Assembly (NCBI GenBank): GCA_903928685.1
Contig: CAIYRS010000037.1
Location: 1-32,125, forward strand
Source: an uncultured Methylococcaceae bacterium
Lineage (GTDB): Bacteria; Pseudomonadota; Gammaproteobacteria; Methylococcales; Methylomonadaceae
Length of the DNA stretch: 32,125 nt
Direction of reading: 5' to 3'
Part shown: in pieces, positions 1 to 7,504 of the stretch
How the letters are laid out: each line of letters opens with the position of its first letter
Position numbering within the stretch: the stretch's first letter is position 1
Made by a program: the position numbers and the translations under genes
Notes under the pieces: model-generated
The model's input: only the letters and a program-made list of their open reading frames with translations
What the model was told of the DNA's origin: nothing
Databases searched by the model: none

Positions 1-12
1 AGACATGAGCGG

Positions 13-142
13 TAATCGGGCCGCCTTTTCTTTGGCTACTTGCTTTTCGACTGCATGGATGCAGGAGGTAGAGCAACGCAGGAGCAGTTGCCGAGGCGGC
101 GCAAAAGAAAGTAGCTCGCCTTCGGGTGCGAGAACCCGATTA
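13..142. repeat. Dispersed inverted-repeat element (about 130 bp)
   Basis: The outer arms TAATCGGG (13-20) and CCCGATTA (135-142) are exact reverse complements. Inside them, the segment at 34-49 (GGCTACTTGCTTTTCG) faces an imperfect complement at 101-116 (GCAAAAGAAAGTAGCT). The whole stretch could fold as one long imperfect hairpin. It carries no credible gene. From general knowledge it resembles short intergenic repeats common in methanotroph genomes; no second copy is visible in this window. Confidence 0.55.
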
Positions 143-218
143 GAAAAACTGTCGCGATAGCGACTCATCATTAAATGTCTGCGTAATATAAGCAAATAAA
201 TAACAAGCAAATACCAAT

Positions 219-641
219 CTAATCCCCCAACAACTGCACAAACACCCGAAGCCACAGCACCACCAACAAAAAGATACCCAACAAAAATACCCACATGCGT
301 TGTTTTAACTGGTTGCCGTTTATGTGGATGTAACTATGCCCAAATCGCGATAACACAAATCCCCAAGCCAGCAGTAAATTGAAAGCATCGGTGTGCTGGG
401 TAACAAAGATCAGCACGCAGGTGATATAAAATAACGGCGGAAACTCTAACAAATTGTGGAAGTTATTGGTGTTTTTTTCCAGATATTCCGGCAACTTACT
501 ACCTTTTTTCAATAAAAAATAACGTGGGTTGACATCGCCTTCTCTAACCGCCCGAAATCGGCACATTAACATCCGCACAGCAACTATCATGGTGAGCAAC
601 AGTAGGGCAAAAATCGGGTACAGGATGAGTTTTTGGGACAT
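219..641 (-). CDS. MAPEG-family integral membrane protein
   Basis: A 140-residue inner-membrane protein with about four hydrophobic segments. A motif after the first segment reads NNFHNLLEFPPLFY, which is characteristic of the MAPEG family (membrane-associated proteins in eicosanoid and glutathione metabolism). Eukaryotic members are glutathione transferases or peroxidases; the role of short bacterial members is mostly unknown, so no reaction is assigned. I chose the ATG at 641 because a GGAG lies seven bases upstream; an in-frame TTG two codons earlier has no comparable site. It stands alone on the minus strand. The glutathione-synthesis gene gshA is the next gene but is divergent, so a functional link is only suggestive. 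Confidence 0.8.
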   Translation of the reverse strand: MSQKLILYPIFALLLLTMIVAVRMLMCRFRAVREGDVNPRYFLLKKGSKLPEYLEKNTNNFHNLLEFPPLFYITCVLIFVTQHTDAFNLLLAWGFVLSRFGHSYIHINGNQLKQRMWVFLLGIFLLVVLWLRVFVQLLGD

Positions 642-675
642 GGTCAAACTCCAAGGACAGGATTATCAATTCATG

Positions 676-876
676 GTTGTCCACGAACAACACGAAAAGG
701 CACGAAAAACAGCGGTTATCTAAACAAATTGGCTTGAAAGGCCGAAGTTTTAAATTAACGATGTCGCATACGCTCCGAAGCCCTTATGCTAAGGTCTCTT
801 GACTAATAATTTGAGTCTATTTCTACCCAAGCCTCTCGATATATTTTCGTGGCTTTTCGTGCCTTTCGTGGACAAC
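676..876. repeat. Inverted-repeat pair with 33-bp arms
   Basis: The arms at 676-708 and 844-876 are reverse complements over 33 bases with four mismatches. Both begin with GTTGTCCACGAA and continue with CACGAAAAG. They enclose about 135 bp without a credible gene. This occupies most of the 360-bp gap between the MAPEG gene and gshA. The layout is that of a miniature inverted-repeat element or two opposed copies of a dispersed repeat; no target-site duplication is obvious. Confidence 0.6.
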
Positions 877-931
877 ATAAACCTGCGTAACATCAGTTAT
901 CAAGGCAAGACGGGCAATAGCAGACACTATA

Positions 932-964
932 TTGCTTCTGCAAGCTAGTGATACCTTTTATAAT
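932..964 (+). promoter_or_regulatory. Possible gshA promoter
   Basis: A perfect TATAAT lies at 959-964, about 38 bases before the gshA start. The only -35-like hexamer, TTGCTT at 932-937, is 21 bases away, which is too far for an ideal sigma-70 promoter. The -10 box alone is therefore the support. Confidence 0.3.
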
Positions 965-1001
965 AGCAAAAATCACCATTTCGATAGGGTATCCACCCAT
1001 A

Positions 1002-2582
1002 ATGACTCACGTTAATAACGCCCTCAGCAGACTGCTGGCAAGCGGGCATCAAGATTTACTTTCCGGCGGCCTAAAAGGCATAGAAAAAGAAAGCTTACGC
1101 ATCAACAAATCGGGATTGATCGCCCAAACAGACCATCCCTACGGCTTAGGTTCCGCCCTTACCCATCCTTACATCACCACCGATTATTCGGAAGCGTTGA
1201 TTGAGCTGATTACCCCGCCGTTTGCCGACATCGACGATACCTTGGCGTATATGCACAATCTCCACCGTTTTGTGTATCAGCATTTGGACGGGGAAATGCT
1301 CTTGGGTGCGAGTATGCCGTGTGGTATCAGCAGCGATATGGACATCCGCATCGCCGAATACGGCAGTGCCAATGTCGGACGCATGAAGCATGTGTACCGC
1401 CACGGCTTATGGCATCGCTACGGGCGCACCATGCAGGCGATTGCTGGCATCCATTTTAATTACTCTGTGCCGGAAGCCTTGTGGCCCGTGCTGCACCAAT
1501 TGGCAAACAGCCCGCTGTCCTTAGATGAGTTTATCGCCGCCAGCTATTTTGGCCTGATTCGGAATTTCCAACGCATCGGTTGGTTGATTTTGTATTTGTT
1601 CGGCGCGTCACCTGCCATCTGCAAAAGCTTTTTTAACAGCCGCCCGGAATTACGCAAACAGTTCCAAGCCTTTGATGGACATACTTTATATCATCCCTAC
1701 GCAACTTCGTTACGGATGAGCGACATCGGCTACAAAAGCAAAAACCAAGCGCGTTTGCGGATTGATTACAACACCTTGTCCGGTTATGTCGATAGCCTAT
1801 CAAGCGCTATCAACACCCCCTACCCTGAATATGAACGGCTTGGCGTGTGCGTGGATGGTGAGTATCGGCAGTTGAACAGCAACATCCTGCAAATTGAAAA
1901 CGAGTTTTACAGCATCATGCGCCCTAAGCAGATTGCCCAATCTTGCGAAAAACCCACCTTGGCCTTAAAACGCCGAGGCGTTCGTTACGTGGAAATGCGC
2001 GCCTTAGATTTGGACTTAAGCAATCCCATCGGCGTTAATGGCGACAGCGCCCGTTTTATTGAGGCCTTACTGCTGCATTGCCTCCTGACTGACAGCCCAG
2101 AAATGACTTTAATGGAGCAGCAAATCAACAACGGCAACCAATTAGCGGTCGCCAATGAAGGCCGCAGGCCGGATGTTATGCTGGCACGGCCTGATGGCGG
2201 CATTTCCCTACACGACTGGGCAAGTGAAATTATTGCTGCCATGCAGCCAATCTGCGTTATTCTGGATAAGCAAAAAGGCAATGACGCCTATCAACAAGCC
2301 CTGATTAACCAACAGCAACGCATTGCTGATCCTAGCTTAACGCCATCGGCACAAATGCTGGCCAATATGGGCAAGTTATCGCAAGCCTTCGCAGGCTTCG
2401 CGCTAGACACCTCCGCCAGCCACGCCGCTTATTTCCGTCAACACCCGCTGGATGCTGACAACAACCGCGCATTTTCCGAAGCCGCCGCTGCTTCACACGC
2501 CAAACAGCGGGAATTGGAAAACCAAGAACAATTGCCTTTCGATGAATTTTTGCATCGATACTTTACCCAAACCTGCCGATAA
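1002..2582 (+). CDS. gshA: Glutamate-cysteine ligase
   Basis: Cytoplasmic ATP-dependent ligase joining glutamate and cysteine to gamma-glutamylcysteine, the first step of glutathione synthesis. The 526-residue product matches the gammaproteobacterial type (Escherichia coli GshA is about 518). Near the N-terminus it has [13 protein letters not shown] followed by [19 protein letters not shown], the typical substrate and metal-binding start of this family. The reading frame is open further upstream, but family alignment places the start at the ATG at 1002; its ribosome-binding site is weak. The stop lies four bases before cysH, so the two genes almost certainly form one transcript linking sulfur reduction to cysteine use. 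Confidence 0.95.
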   Translation: MTHVNNALSRLLASGHQDLLSGGLKGIEKESLRINKSGLIAQTDHPYGLGSALTHPYITTDYSEALIELITPPFADIDDTLAYMHNLHRFVYQHLDGEMLLGASMPCGISSDMDIRIAEYGSANVGRMKHVYRHGLWHRYGRTMQAIAGIHFNYSVPEALWPVLHQLANSPLSLDEFIAASYFGLIRNFQRIGWLILYLFGASPAICKSFFNSRPELRKQFQAFDGHTLYHPYATSLRMSDIGYKSKNQARLRIDYNTLSGYVDSLSSAINTPYPEYERLGVCVDGEYRQLNSNILQIENEFYSIMRPKQIAQSCEKPTLALKRRGVRYVEMRALDLDLSNPIGVNGDSARFIEALLLHCLLTDSPEMTLMEQQINNGNQLAVANEGRRPDVMLARPDGGISLHDWASEIIAAMQPICVILDKQKGNDAYQQALINQQQRIADPSLTPSAQMLANMGKLSQAFAGFALDTSASHAAYFRQHPLDADNNRAFSEAAAASHAKQRELENQEQLPFDEFLHRYFTQTCR

Positions 2583-2586
2583 CATC

Positions 2587-3318
2587 ATGACCGAAATTGA
2601 CATAGACGCCTTACAAGCGGAACTCAACCACAAAAGCCCACGCATTATCCTGAAAAAAGCCTTGGGGCTATTCGATAACATCGCCATTTCTTTTAGCGGT
2701 GCGGAAGATGTGGTGCTAATTGATATGGCCTTAGCCATCCGCAAAGACATCAAAGTATTTTGCCTAGACACCGGACGGCTGCATCCAGAAACTTACCGTT
2801 ACCTAGAAAAAGTCCGTAAGCATTACCAACTGGATTTAGAAATACTGACGCCAGATCACCAAAAGCTAGACGCGTTCGTCAAAAGCAAAGGCTTGTTCAG
2901 TTTTTATGAAGATGGTCACCATGAATGTTGCGCGTTGCGTAAGGTAGAGCCTTTAACCCGCAAACTGGCGACCGTGGATGCGTGGATTACCGGACAGCGC
3001 AAAGACCAAAGCGTCGATACCCGCCAATACATCCCTGAAGTACAAGTGGATAAAACTTTTTCTAGTGAAAAGCATCGTTTGGTGAAATTTAACCCCTTGC
3101 TGAATTGGAGTTCCGCGCAGGTTTGGGATTACATTGAAGCCTATCAAGTGCCGTATAACGAACTGCATAAACGCGGCTATATCAGCATCGGTTGCGAACC
3201 TTGCACCATGCCAGTATTGCCAAACCAGCATGAACGCGCCGGACGTTGGTGGTGGGAAGCGGAAACTAAAAAAGAATGTGGCTTACATGCTGGTAATCTG
3301 CAAGCGCCTAGCCCTTAA
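2587..3318 (+). CDS. cysH: Assimilatory adenylylsulfate (APS/PAPS) reductase
   Basis: Reduces activated sulfate to sulfite in assimilatory sulfate reduction. The 243-residue protein has the PP-loop SFSGAED (35-41), the arginine-rich segment around ITGQRKDQS, a Cys-Cys pair at 114-115 and Cys203-x2-Cys206. These four cysteines are the 4Fe-4S ligands of the APS-using branch. The catalytic cysteine is in ECGLH near the C-terminus (Cys231). The iron-sulfur ligands argue for APS rather than PAPS as substrate. The ATG at 2587 follows the gshA stop by four bases and gives the usual length; an upstream extension would overlap gshA. Thioredoxin or glutathione-linked reductants are the known electron donors for the family. 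Confidence 0.93.
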   Translation: MTEIDIDALQAELNHKSPRIILKKALGLFDNIAISFSGAEDVVLIDMALAIRKDIKVFCLDTGRLHPETYRYLEKVRKHYQLDLEILTPDHQKLDAFVKSKGLFSFYEDGHHECCALRKVEPLTRKLATVDAWITGQRKDQSVDTRQYIPEVQVDKTFSSEKHRLVKFNPLLNWSSAQVWDYIEAYQVPYNELHKRGYISIGCEPCTMPVLPNQHERAGRWWWEAETKKECGLHAGNLQAPSP

Positions 3319-3334
3319 GAATTTCAAGCTTTTT

Positions 3335-3439
3335 GTAGGTTGGGTTGCCTGTTTTCCGCAACCCAACACCTGTCCAATCCCGTTGGGTTGCAAACAGCGC
3401 AACCCAACCAACTTCTGGCGGGCAGGATGCCCGCGCTCC
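3335..3439. repeat. Cluster of three dispersed palindromic repeats
   Basis: Three hairpins stand side by side in the cysH-to-AlbA_2 gap. The arms are GTTGGGTTG/CAACCCAAC (3339-3347 and 3359-3367), GTTGGGTTGC/GCAACCCAAC (3382-3391 and 3399-3408), and GCGGGCA/TGCCCGC (3418-3424 and 3428-3434). The last unit, from 3415 to 3439, recurs with two or fewer changes at 7474-7498. They are REP-like extragenic palindromes lying between convergent genes, and may also help end transcription. Confidence 0.75.
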
Positions 3440-3457
3440 CTCTGGCTAAAATCTGCC

Positions 3458-4294
3458 TCAAAAATTGCCGGAAACATGTTTCCAGCGTCCGCCGACATAA
3501 TCCAAAGCTTCTTGAATATTCAAATCCCGTGTGCCTGCGCCCGTGCGTACAAAAAACTTTTGGGCATTGCCTTGGGTTAAAAAAACCGGGCGTTTGGCGG
3601 GGGAAACAATCACCCGGCAAACTTCTTTGTTATCGATAACATGAAACAACACATGCACCAAGGGACATAAATCCGCGCCTAAATTGGTAGAAATCACCGT
3701 CATCAACGCTTGTTCAAAGCCGTCTTGGTTAGGCTTTTTTAGGGTTTGATAATCTTTCTCCAAACCTATCAAATCACCGTTATCGGCAACGCCTATCAAT
3801 AACGTACCGCCGATATAGCTATTAAAAAACCCCGCCAAAGTTTTTAACACCACTTGTTCAAGGCTGCGGTTAATGCGGTCTTCTTGCATATCCCAACGTA
3901 ACGTCGATTTAAACTCCACTAACGGCCCTTCACCTTGGCGGATGATAGACGGCAAATCTTTGTTCAGTTCCGCCTTCAGCGCATCCAAACTCAGCAAACG
4001 CCGATGCAGCAATTTGTAGATACCTAAGGACAACACGCCCAACATCGCGCCAATTTCGGCATAGAAAAAAATCAGTGTGTTGGAATTGATATTGCCCGTC
4101 AGTACGCCTTTTACCTGCATCCACACATATTCAACTGATGACAGCGGATCGGCGTTGTTTTCGCGGGAATTGATGTAATCGTAACTGGGCGCGAGAATAA
4201 AAATGCCTAGACACGCGCCAATCAACGCCGCTGCGACGTAGACTTGCAATTGTTGCTTCCAAATGGAAAGTACTAATAAGAAAAACCGTTTCAT
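3458..4294 (-). CDS. Membrane-anchored AlbA_2 (Schlafen-type) domain protein
   Basis: The 278-residue product has two predicted membrane segments: one near residues 16-36 (YVAAALIGACLGIFIL) and one near 75-97 (FFYAEIGAMLGVLSLGIY). A cytoplasmic AlbA_2 domain follows, shown by EGPLVEFKSTLRWD, then VLKTLAGFFNSYIGGTLLIGV with DNGDLIGLEKD, and the ending FFVRTGAGTRDL. AlbA_2 (Pfam PF04326) is a putative ATP- or nucleic-acid-binding module found in Schlafen-like proteins and regulators; the function of membrane-tethered forms is unknown. I chose the ATG at 4294, 13 bases after the hemL stop, over an upstream TTG overlapping hemL. No good Shine-Dalgarno precedes either. It probably shares a transcript with hemL. 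Confidence 0.75.
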   Translation of the reverse strand: MKRFFLLVLSIWKQQLQVYVAAALIGACLGIFILAPSYDYINSRENNADPLSSVEYVWMQVKGVLTGNINSNTLIFFYAEIGAMLGVLSLGIYKLLHRRLLSLDALKAELNKDLPSIIRQGEGPLVEFKSTLRWDMQEDRINRSLEQVVLKTLAGFFNSYIGGTLLIGVADNGDLIGLEKDYQTLKKPNQDGFEQALMTVISTNLGADLCPLVHVLFHVIDNKEVCRVIVSPAKRPVFLTQGNAQKFFVRTGAGTRDLNIQEALDYVGGRWKHVSGNF

Positions 4295-4307
4295 GGGATG
4301 GACGAAG

Positions 4308-5591
4308 TTATGACAATTGGGCAAATACCGTGCGGGCAGCGGCTAGGGTTTTTTCCAAATCCGCTTGGCTATGTGCAGCGGAAACAAAGCCCGCTTCAAA
4401 TGCAGACGGCGCTAAATACACGCCTTGCGCTAACATGCCGTGGAAAAATTGTTTAAATAAAGCTTGGTTGCATTGCATCACTTGGGCAAAGCTGCTGATG
4501 TTTGCTTCCTCGCTAAAAAATAGCCCGAACATGCCGCCAACGCTATTGGTGGTCAGGGCGATGCCTGCTTCGGCGGCAGCTTGTTTTAGGCCGTCGGTAA
4601 GCCATTGGGTTTTTGCCGTTAACGCGGTGTAAAAATCAGGTTGTTCGATTAATTCTAAGGTTTTCAATCCTGCCGCCATCGCTACCGGATTGCCCGATAA
4701 AGTCCCCGCTTGATAAACTGGCCCTAAGGGTGCAAGTTTTTCCATAATATCTTGGCGACCACCAAATGCGCCTACTGGCATACCACCGCCGATGACTTTA
4801 CCCAGCGTGGTCAAATCGGGACGAATGCCGTAATAGCCTTGTGCGCCTTGTAGGCCAACCCGAAATCCGGTCATCACTTCATCAAAAATCAAAACGCTTT
4901 GGCAGTCGTCGCACACTTGGCGCAAAGTTTCTAAAAAGCCTGGTGCAGGTGGAATGCAGTTCATATTGCCAGCAACGGGCTCGACGATAATGCAGGCGAT
5001 TTGTTCGCCCATTTCGGCAAATAACTGGTTTACCGCGTCGCTATCGTTATAGGGCAAGGTAATGGTATTTTCTGCGACATTGGCAGGCACACCGGGCGAA
5101 CTGGGTACGCCAAAGGTTAACGCGCCAGAACCTGCTTTTACCAACAAGGCATCGGCATGACCATGATAGCAACCTTCAAATTTAACGATTTTGTCGCGCC
5201 CGGTAAAACCACGCGCCAAACGGATCGCGCTCATCGTCGCTTCTGTGCCAGAACTCACCATCCGCACCATCGCCATTGATGGCAGCAACTGGCAAACTTT
5301 TCTCGCCATCAGGGTTTCAATTTCGGTGGGTGCGCCAAAGCTTAAGCCTTTTTCGGCGGCTTGTTTAACGGCGGCGATCACTTCCGGATGCGCGTGCCCT
5401 AATACCATAGGGCCCCAAGAACCGACATAGTCGATATAGGCTTTGCCCATGCTGTCGTAAATATACGCGCCAGCAGCGTGGTCGATAAATACAGGTGTTC
5501 CGCCAACGCCGCTAAACGAGCGGACAGGCGAATTGACCCCACCGGGGATTACTTGTTTGGCATCAGAAAATAATTGGGCTGCGTCATTCAT
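4308..5591 (-). CDS. hemL: Glutamate-1-semialdehyde 2,1-aminomutase
   Basis: PLP-dependent cytoplasmic enzyme converting glutamate-1-semialdehyde to 5-aminolevulinate, the committed tetrapyrrole precursor in the C5 pathway. At 427 residues it has the normal family length. It contains VNSPVRSF near the N-terminus, GCYHGHAD, the aspartate motif [10 protein letters not shown], the PLP-lysine motif [16 protein letters not shown] (around residue 265) and [16 protein letters not shown], all diagnostic for HemL over other class III aminotransferases. It starts with an ATG at 5591. The AlbA_2 gene follows 13 bases behind it. Upstream and divergent is cobO, also a tetrapyrrole gene; the shared intergenic region holds a dyad that could serve both. 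Confidence 0.96.
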   Translation of the reverse strand: MNDAAQLFSDAKQVIPGGVNSPVRSFSGVGGTPVFIDHAAGAYIYDSMGKAYIDYVGSWGPMVLGHAHPEVIAAVKQAAEKGLSFGAPTEIETLMARKVCQLLPSMAMVRMVSSGTEATMSAIRLARGFTGRDKIVKFEGCYHGHADALLVKAGSGALTFGVPSSPGVPANVAENTITLPYNDSDAVNQLFAEMGEQIACIIVEPVAGNMNCIPPAPGFLETLRQVCDDCQSVLIFDEVMTGFRVGLQGAQGYYGIRPDLTTLGKVIGGGMPVGAFGGRQDIMEKLAPLGPVYQAGTLSGNPVAMAAGLKTLELIEQPDFYTALTAKTQWLTDGLKQAAAEAGIALTTNSVGGMFGLFFSEEANISSFAQVMQCNQALFKQFFHGMLAQGVYLAPSAFEAGFVSAAHSQADLEKTLAAARTVFAQLS

Positions 5592-5626
5592 GGTAATTTT
5601 TGGGCTGTAATCGAAACAATAGAAGC

Positions 5627-5640
5627 TGATAACTTTATCA
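5627..5640. promoter_or_regulatory. Dyad in the hemL/cobO divergent region
   Basis: TGATAA and TTATCA form a six-base inverted repeat around a two-base centre. It lies 36 bases upstream of hemL and about 107 bases upstream of cobO. A dyad in a divergent intergenic region is a candidate operator, but I recognise no specific regulator site. Confidence 0.3.
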
Positions 5641-5674
5641 TGATTGTGGCGGTTCTATGCGTTAGAATGGCGCT

Positions 5675-5699
5675 CTTACCCTATATTTTATAAGGTAAG
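5675..5699. promoter_or_regulatory. Stem-loop upstream of cobO
   Basis: The arms 5675-5685 and 5689-5699 pair over 11 positions with one mismatch around a TTT loop. It has no poly-T tail on either strand, so it is not a simple terminator. It could lie in the cobO leader; it does not show the conserved core of a cobalamin riboswitch. Confidence 0.4.
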
Positions 5700-5746
5700 G
5701 TTTTCACCGTGCCGGGTTTTCCGGTATCCAGCGTAAGAGATAATCA

Positions 5747-6283
5747 ATGAAATCCAGAGAAAGACGACAAGGCTTGGTTTTAGTAAATACCGGGGAAGGC
5801 AAAGGCAAATCCTCCAGCGCATTGGGAATGGTATTCCGCGCCGCAGGTTGGGGCATGAAGGTTTGCGTAATCCAATTTATCAAAGGCCAGTGGCAAACCG
5901 GCGAACAAAAAGCCGCCGAGCGTTTTGATAATATCGAATGGCACGCGCTGGGTGATGGCTTTACTTGGGATACCAAAAATCCGGAGCAAGACATCAAAAC
6001 CAGCCGCGAAATTTGGGAATTCAGCAAAAGCAAAATCTTATCGGAAGAATTTGATGTGGTATTGCTGGACGAAATCAACTACTGCTGCGGCTATGGCTGG
6101 ATTAGCGGGGAAGAAATCAGTGACTTTATCAAAAACCAAAAACCCACCTGGCAGCATTTGCTGTTAACCGGACGCAATGCCGCGCCGGAAGTGATAGAAG
6201 TGGCGCACACAGTCACCATTATGACCAAAGAAAAACACGCCTTTGAGCAGGGCATTAAAGCTGAACAAGGCATTGAATTTTAA
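5747..6283 (+). CDS. cobO: Cob(I)yrinic acid a,c-diamide adenosyltransferase
   Basis: Transfers the 5'-deoxyadenosyl group of ATP to cobalt(I) corrinoids, making or salvaging adenosylcobalamin (CobO/CobA/BtuR family). The 178-residue product has the P-loop NTGEGKGKSSSALG at residues 14-27, the IQFIKGQW segment, VLLDEINYC as the Walker B-like strand, and LLTGRNAAPEVIEVAH, followed by MTKEKHAFEQGIKAEQGIEF at the C-terminus as usual for this family. The ATG at 5747 is the only sensible start. A small membrane-anchored gene follows 27 bases later, probably on the same transcript. No other cobalamin synthesis gene is present here, so a salvage role is plausible. Confidence 0.93.
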   Translation: MKSRERRQGLVLVNTGEGKGKSSSALGMVFRAAGWGMKVCVIQFIKGQWQTGEQKAAERFDNIEWHALGDGFTWDTKNPEQDIKTSREIWEFSKSKILSEEFDVVLLDEINYCCGYGWISGEEISDFIKNQKPTWQHLLLTGRNAAPEVIEVAHTVTIMTKEKHAFEQGIKAEQGIEF

Positions 6284-6310
6284 TAATAAAGCCAAACCGA
6301 GGAACAAACT

Positions 6311-6673
6311 ATGTCAGAAACCATGAAAATTATATTGGGGGTAGCCGCGCTATTTATTGCTGGCTTTGTGATGGTAGGCATGAGCAAACGGCAATCACCG
6401 CAAGAAATGGAAGCGGCTTCAATGATTAGGAATTATTCCGCCTTGCAAGGCATGGCAAACCAGAAATGCCCCGAAGCCATCAAAAAAGCCACAGGCGAAC
6501 AAGTGTACTTCCCTTCTGAAAGCGCCAGCGACAAAGAAACTTATATAACAATGAAATGGCTTGGCGAAAATGCTGAAAAAGGCGGCTTCAAAAATGCAAG
6601 CTGTACCTTGAAAAGTAATTTGGGCGGGATTTCTGAATTGCTGATTGATGATAAGACGATTATCAAAAAATAA
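6311..6673 (+). CDS. Small membrane-anchored protein of unknown function
   Basis: I do not recognise this 120-residue protein. It has one N-terminal hydrophobic segment (residues about 6-24, IILGVAALFIAGFVMVGM) followed by a mostly polar domain of about 95 residues. The domain contains two cysteines, in NQKCPEAIKK and NASCTLKS, which could form a disulfide if it faces the periplasm. The short charged N-terminus suits a signal anchor. A good ribosome-binding site (GAGGAA) precedes the ATG. It lies 27 bases behind cobO, so co-transcription is likely, but that says nothing firm about function. Confidence 0.65.
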   Translation: MSETMKIILGVAALFIAGFVMVGMSKRQSPQEMEAASMIRNYSALQGMANQKCPEAIKKATGEQVYFPSESASDKETYITMKWLGENAEKGGFKNASCTLKSNLGGISELLIDDKTIIKK

Positions 6674-6693
6674 GCTTAAGGCTTTCCAACATT

Positions 6694-6723
6694 GTAGGAT
6701 GGGCTGACGCTAGGAAGCCCATC
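6694..6723. repeat. REP-like palindrome, copy A
   Basis: GATGGGCT (6698-6705) and AGCCCATC (6716-6723) form an eight-base stem. The unit, starting GTAGGATGGGCTGACG, recurs in reverse orientation at 7425-7470 on the far side of hicAB. It sits between the convergent cobO-unit and hicB genes and could also act as a transcription barrier. Confidence 0.65.
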
Positions 6724-6743
6724 AAACTAAGCTAAGAGGAAGG

Positions 6744-7157
6744 CTATGCCAACACGACTTCTATATGCCTTCCCAAAGCATTCGCTGCCGCCTCCAGCTG
6801 ATCCAGCCTAGATGCGTGGTTTAAATCAAGCAAACGATCAATTTGCGGGGCTTTCCAACCCAACCGCCTTGCTAATTCTGCTTTTCTTACACCTTGAGAC
6901 AACATTTCAGAATAAACGCCAAGCTTAATGCTTTCCAGAGCCGAAGGACGAACCGTCGGCAAGCTAGGCAAAATGGAAGGTACAGGCAAGGGTTTGCGTT
7001 CATCGATATAAAAAGACAGCGCTGTTTCAAGGGCTTCAACTGCATGATGTAACGCCTCGACTTCGTTAGCACCAAACGTTATCGCTTCTGGCACATCAGG
7101 GAAGGTCACTAACAGGGTGTCATTATCAGGGGTGAGAACCACAGGGTAATCAAACAT
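6744..7157 (-). CDS. hicB: HicB-family antitoxin
   Basis: The 137-residue antitoxin has the HicB partial RNase-H-like fold at the N-terminus (YPVVLTPDNDTLLVTFPDVPEAITFG, then EVEALHHAVEALETAL) and a C-terminal helix-turn-helix (RKAELARRLGWKAPQIDRLLDL). HicB proteins neutralise the HicA RNase and commonly repress their own operon through the DNA-binding tail. The gene starts nine bases after the hicA stop with a good AAGGA Shine-Dalgarno. Toxin-first order is typical for hicAB. The pair is bracketed by inverted REP-like units. Confidence 0.9.
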   Translation of the reverse strand: MFDYPVVLTPDNDTLLVTFPDVPEAITFGANEVEALHHAVEALETALSFYIDERKPLPVPSILPSLPTVRPSALESIKLGVYSEMLSQGVRKAELARRLGWKAPQIDRLLDLNHASRLDQLEAAANALGRHIEVVLA

Positions 7158-7166
7158 AATTTTTCC

Positions 7167-7346
7167 TTATTTCAAACCAAGTTGGCGTTTAATGGCGGCT
7201 TCAAGGCCTTTACCCAATTCTTCGGTGCCGTGCATTGGCAAGGTGGTCTGCTTGCCATTCAAGAATACTTTTAGGTGTGAACCTTTGCCGGGCTTGAAAA
7301 TAGCCCCTTGTTGTTCCAGCCATTTTTTCATCTGTTTTGAATTCAT
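7167..7346 (-). CDS. hicA: HicA-family toxin (mRNA interferase)
   Basis: A 59-residue protein, short for a gene but normal for HicA. It reads MNSKQMKKWLEQQG at the start, then KPGKGSHLKVFLNGKQ and LPMHGTEELGKGLEAAIKRQ, which is the compact double-stranded-RNA-binding fold of HicA (YcfA). The histidine in GSH is the expected catalytic residue. HicA cleaves mRNA and tmRNA when unopposed by HicB. No Shine-Dalgarno precedes the ATG at 7346, and a candidate promoter places the transcript start only a few bases upstream, so translation may be weak compared with hicB. Confidence 0.9.
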   Translation of the reverse strand: MNSKQMKKWLEQQGAIFKPGKGSHLKVFLNGKQTTLPMHGTEELGKGLEAAIKRQLGLK

Positions 7347-7354
7347 TGCAAAAA

Positions 7355-7382
7355 AATATAACCGTTATGTTGTTCTTTACAA
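7355..7382 (-). promoter_or_regulatory. Candidate hicAB promoter with overlapping dyad
   Basis: On the minus strand, TTGTAA (7377-7382) and TATATT (7355-7360) are separated by 16 bases. A dyad, ATAAC-C-GTTAT at 7358-7368, overlaps the -10 box and is a plausible HicB operator, since the HicB here has a helix-turn-helix tail. The predicted start near 7348 would make the hicA message almost leaderless. Confidence 0.5.
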
Positions 7383-7424
7383 GAATAAACCCGTTCCGGC
7401 TATGCTTCCATCTCCAAACCCAAT

Positions 7425-7498
7425 GATGGGCTTCCTTACGTCAGCCTTTATGCCCTTGGGTTCATCCTACACGCTGGCGGGCAAGATGCCCGCGCTCC
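7425..7498. repeat. REP-like repeats, copy B plus GCGGGCA palindrome
   Basis: The segment starting GATGGGCTTCCTTACG at 7425 is an inverted, diverged copy of the unit at 6694-6723; it ends with CATCCTAC near 7469. Directly beside it, 7474-7498 repeats the palindrome seen at 3415-3439 (arms GCGGGCA and TGCCCGC). Both lie between the hicA promoter and the end of prsR. Confidence 0.65.
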
Positions 7499-7504
7499 AA
7501 AAAC

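Noticed and set aside
1146-2281. Antisense open frames within gshA
   Set aside because: They are shadows of a well-conserved gene, with no independent similarity.
3134-3639. Plus-strand open frames of 99-148 residues downstream of cysH
   Set aside because: They run through the palindromic repeats and antisense to the AlbA_2 gene, with no family similarity or ribosome-binding site.
4295-4324. Longer AlbA_2 protein starting at a TTG inside hemL
   Set aside because: The extra ten residues are polar, overlap hemL and lack a ribosome-binding site; the ATG at 4294 directly precedes the membrane segment.
5592-5746. Cobalamin riboswitch before cobO
   Set aside because: The region has stem-loops, but I cannot find the conserved B12-box core, and the leader is short for that class.
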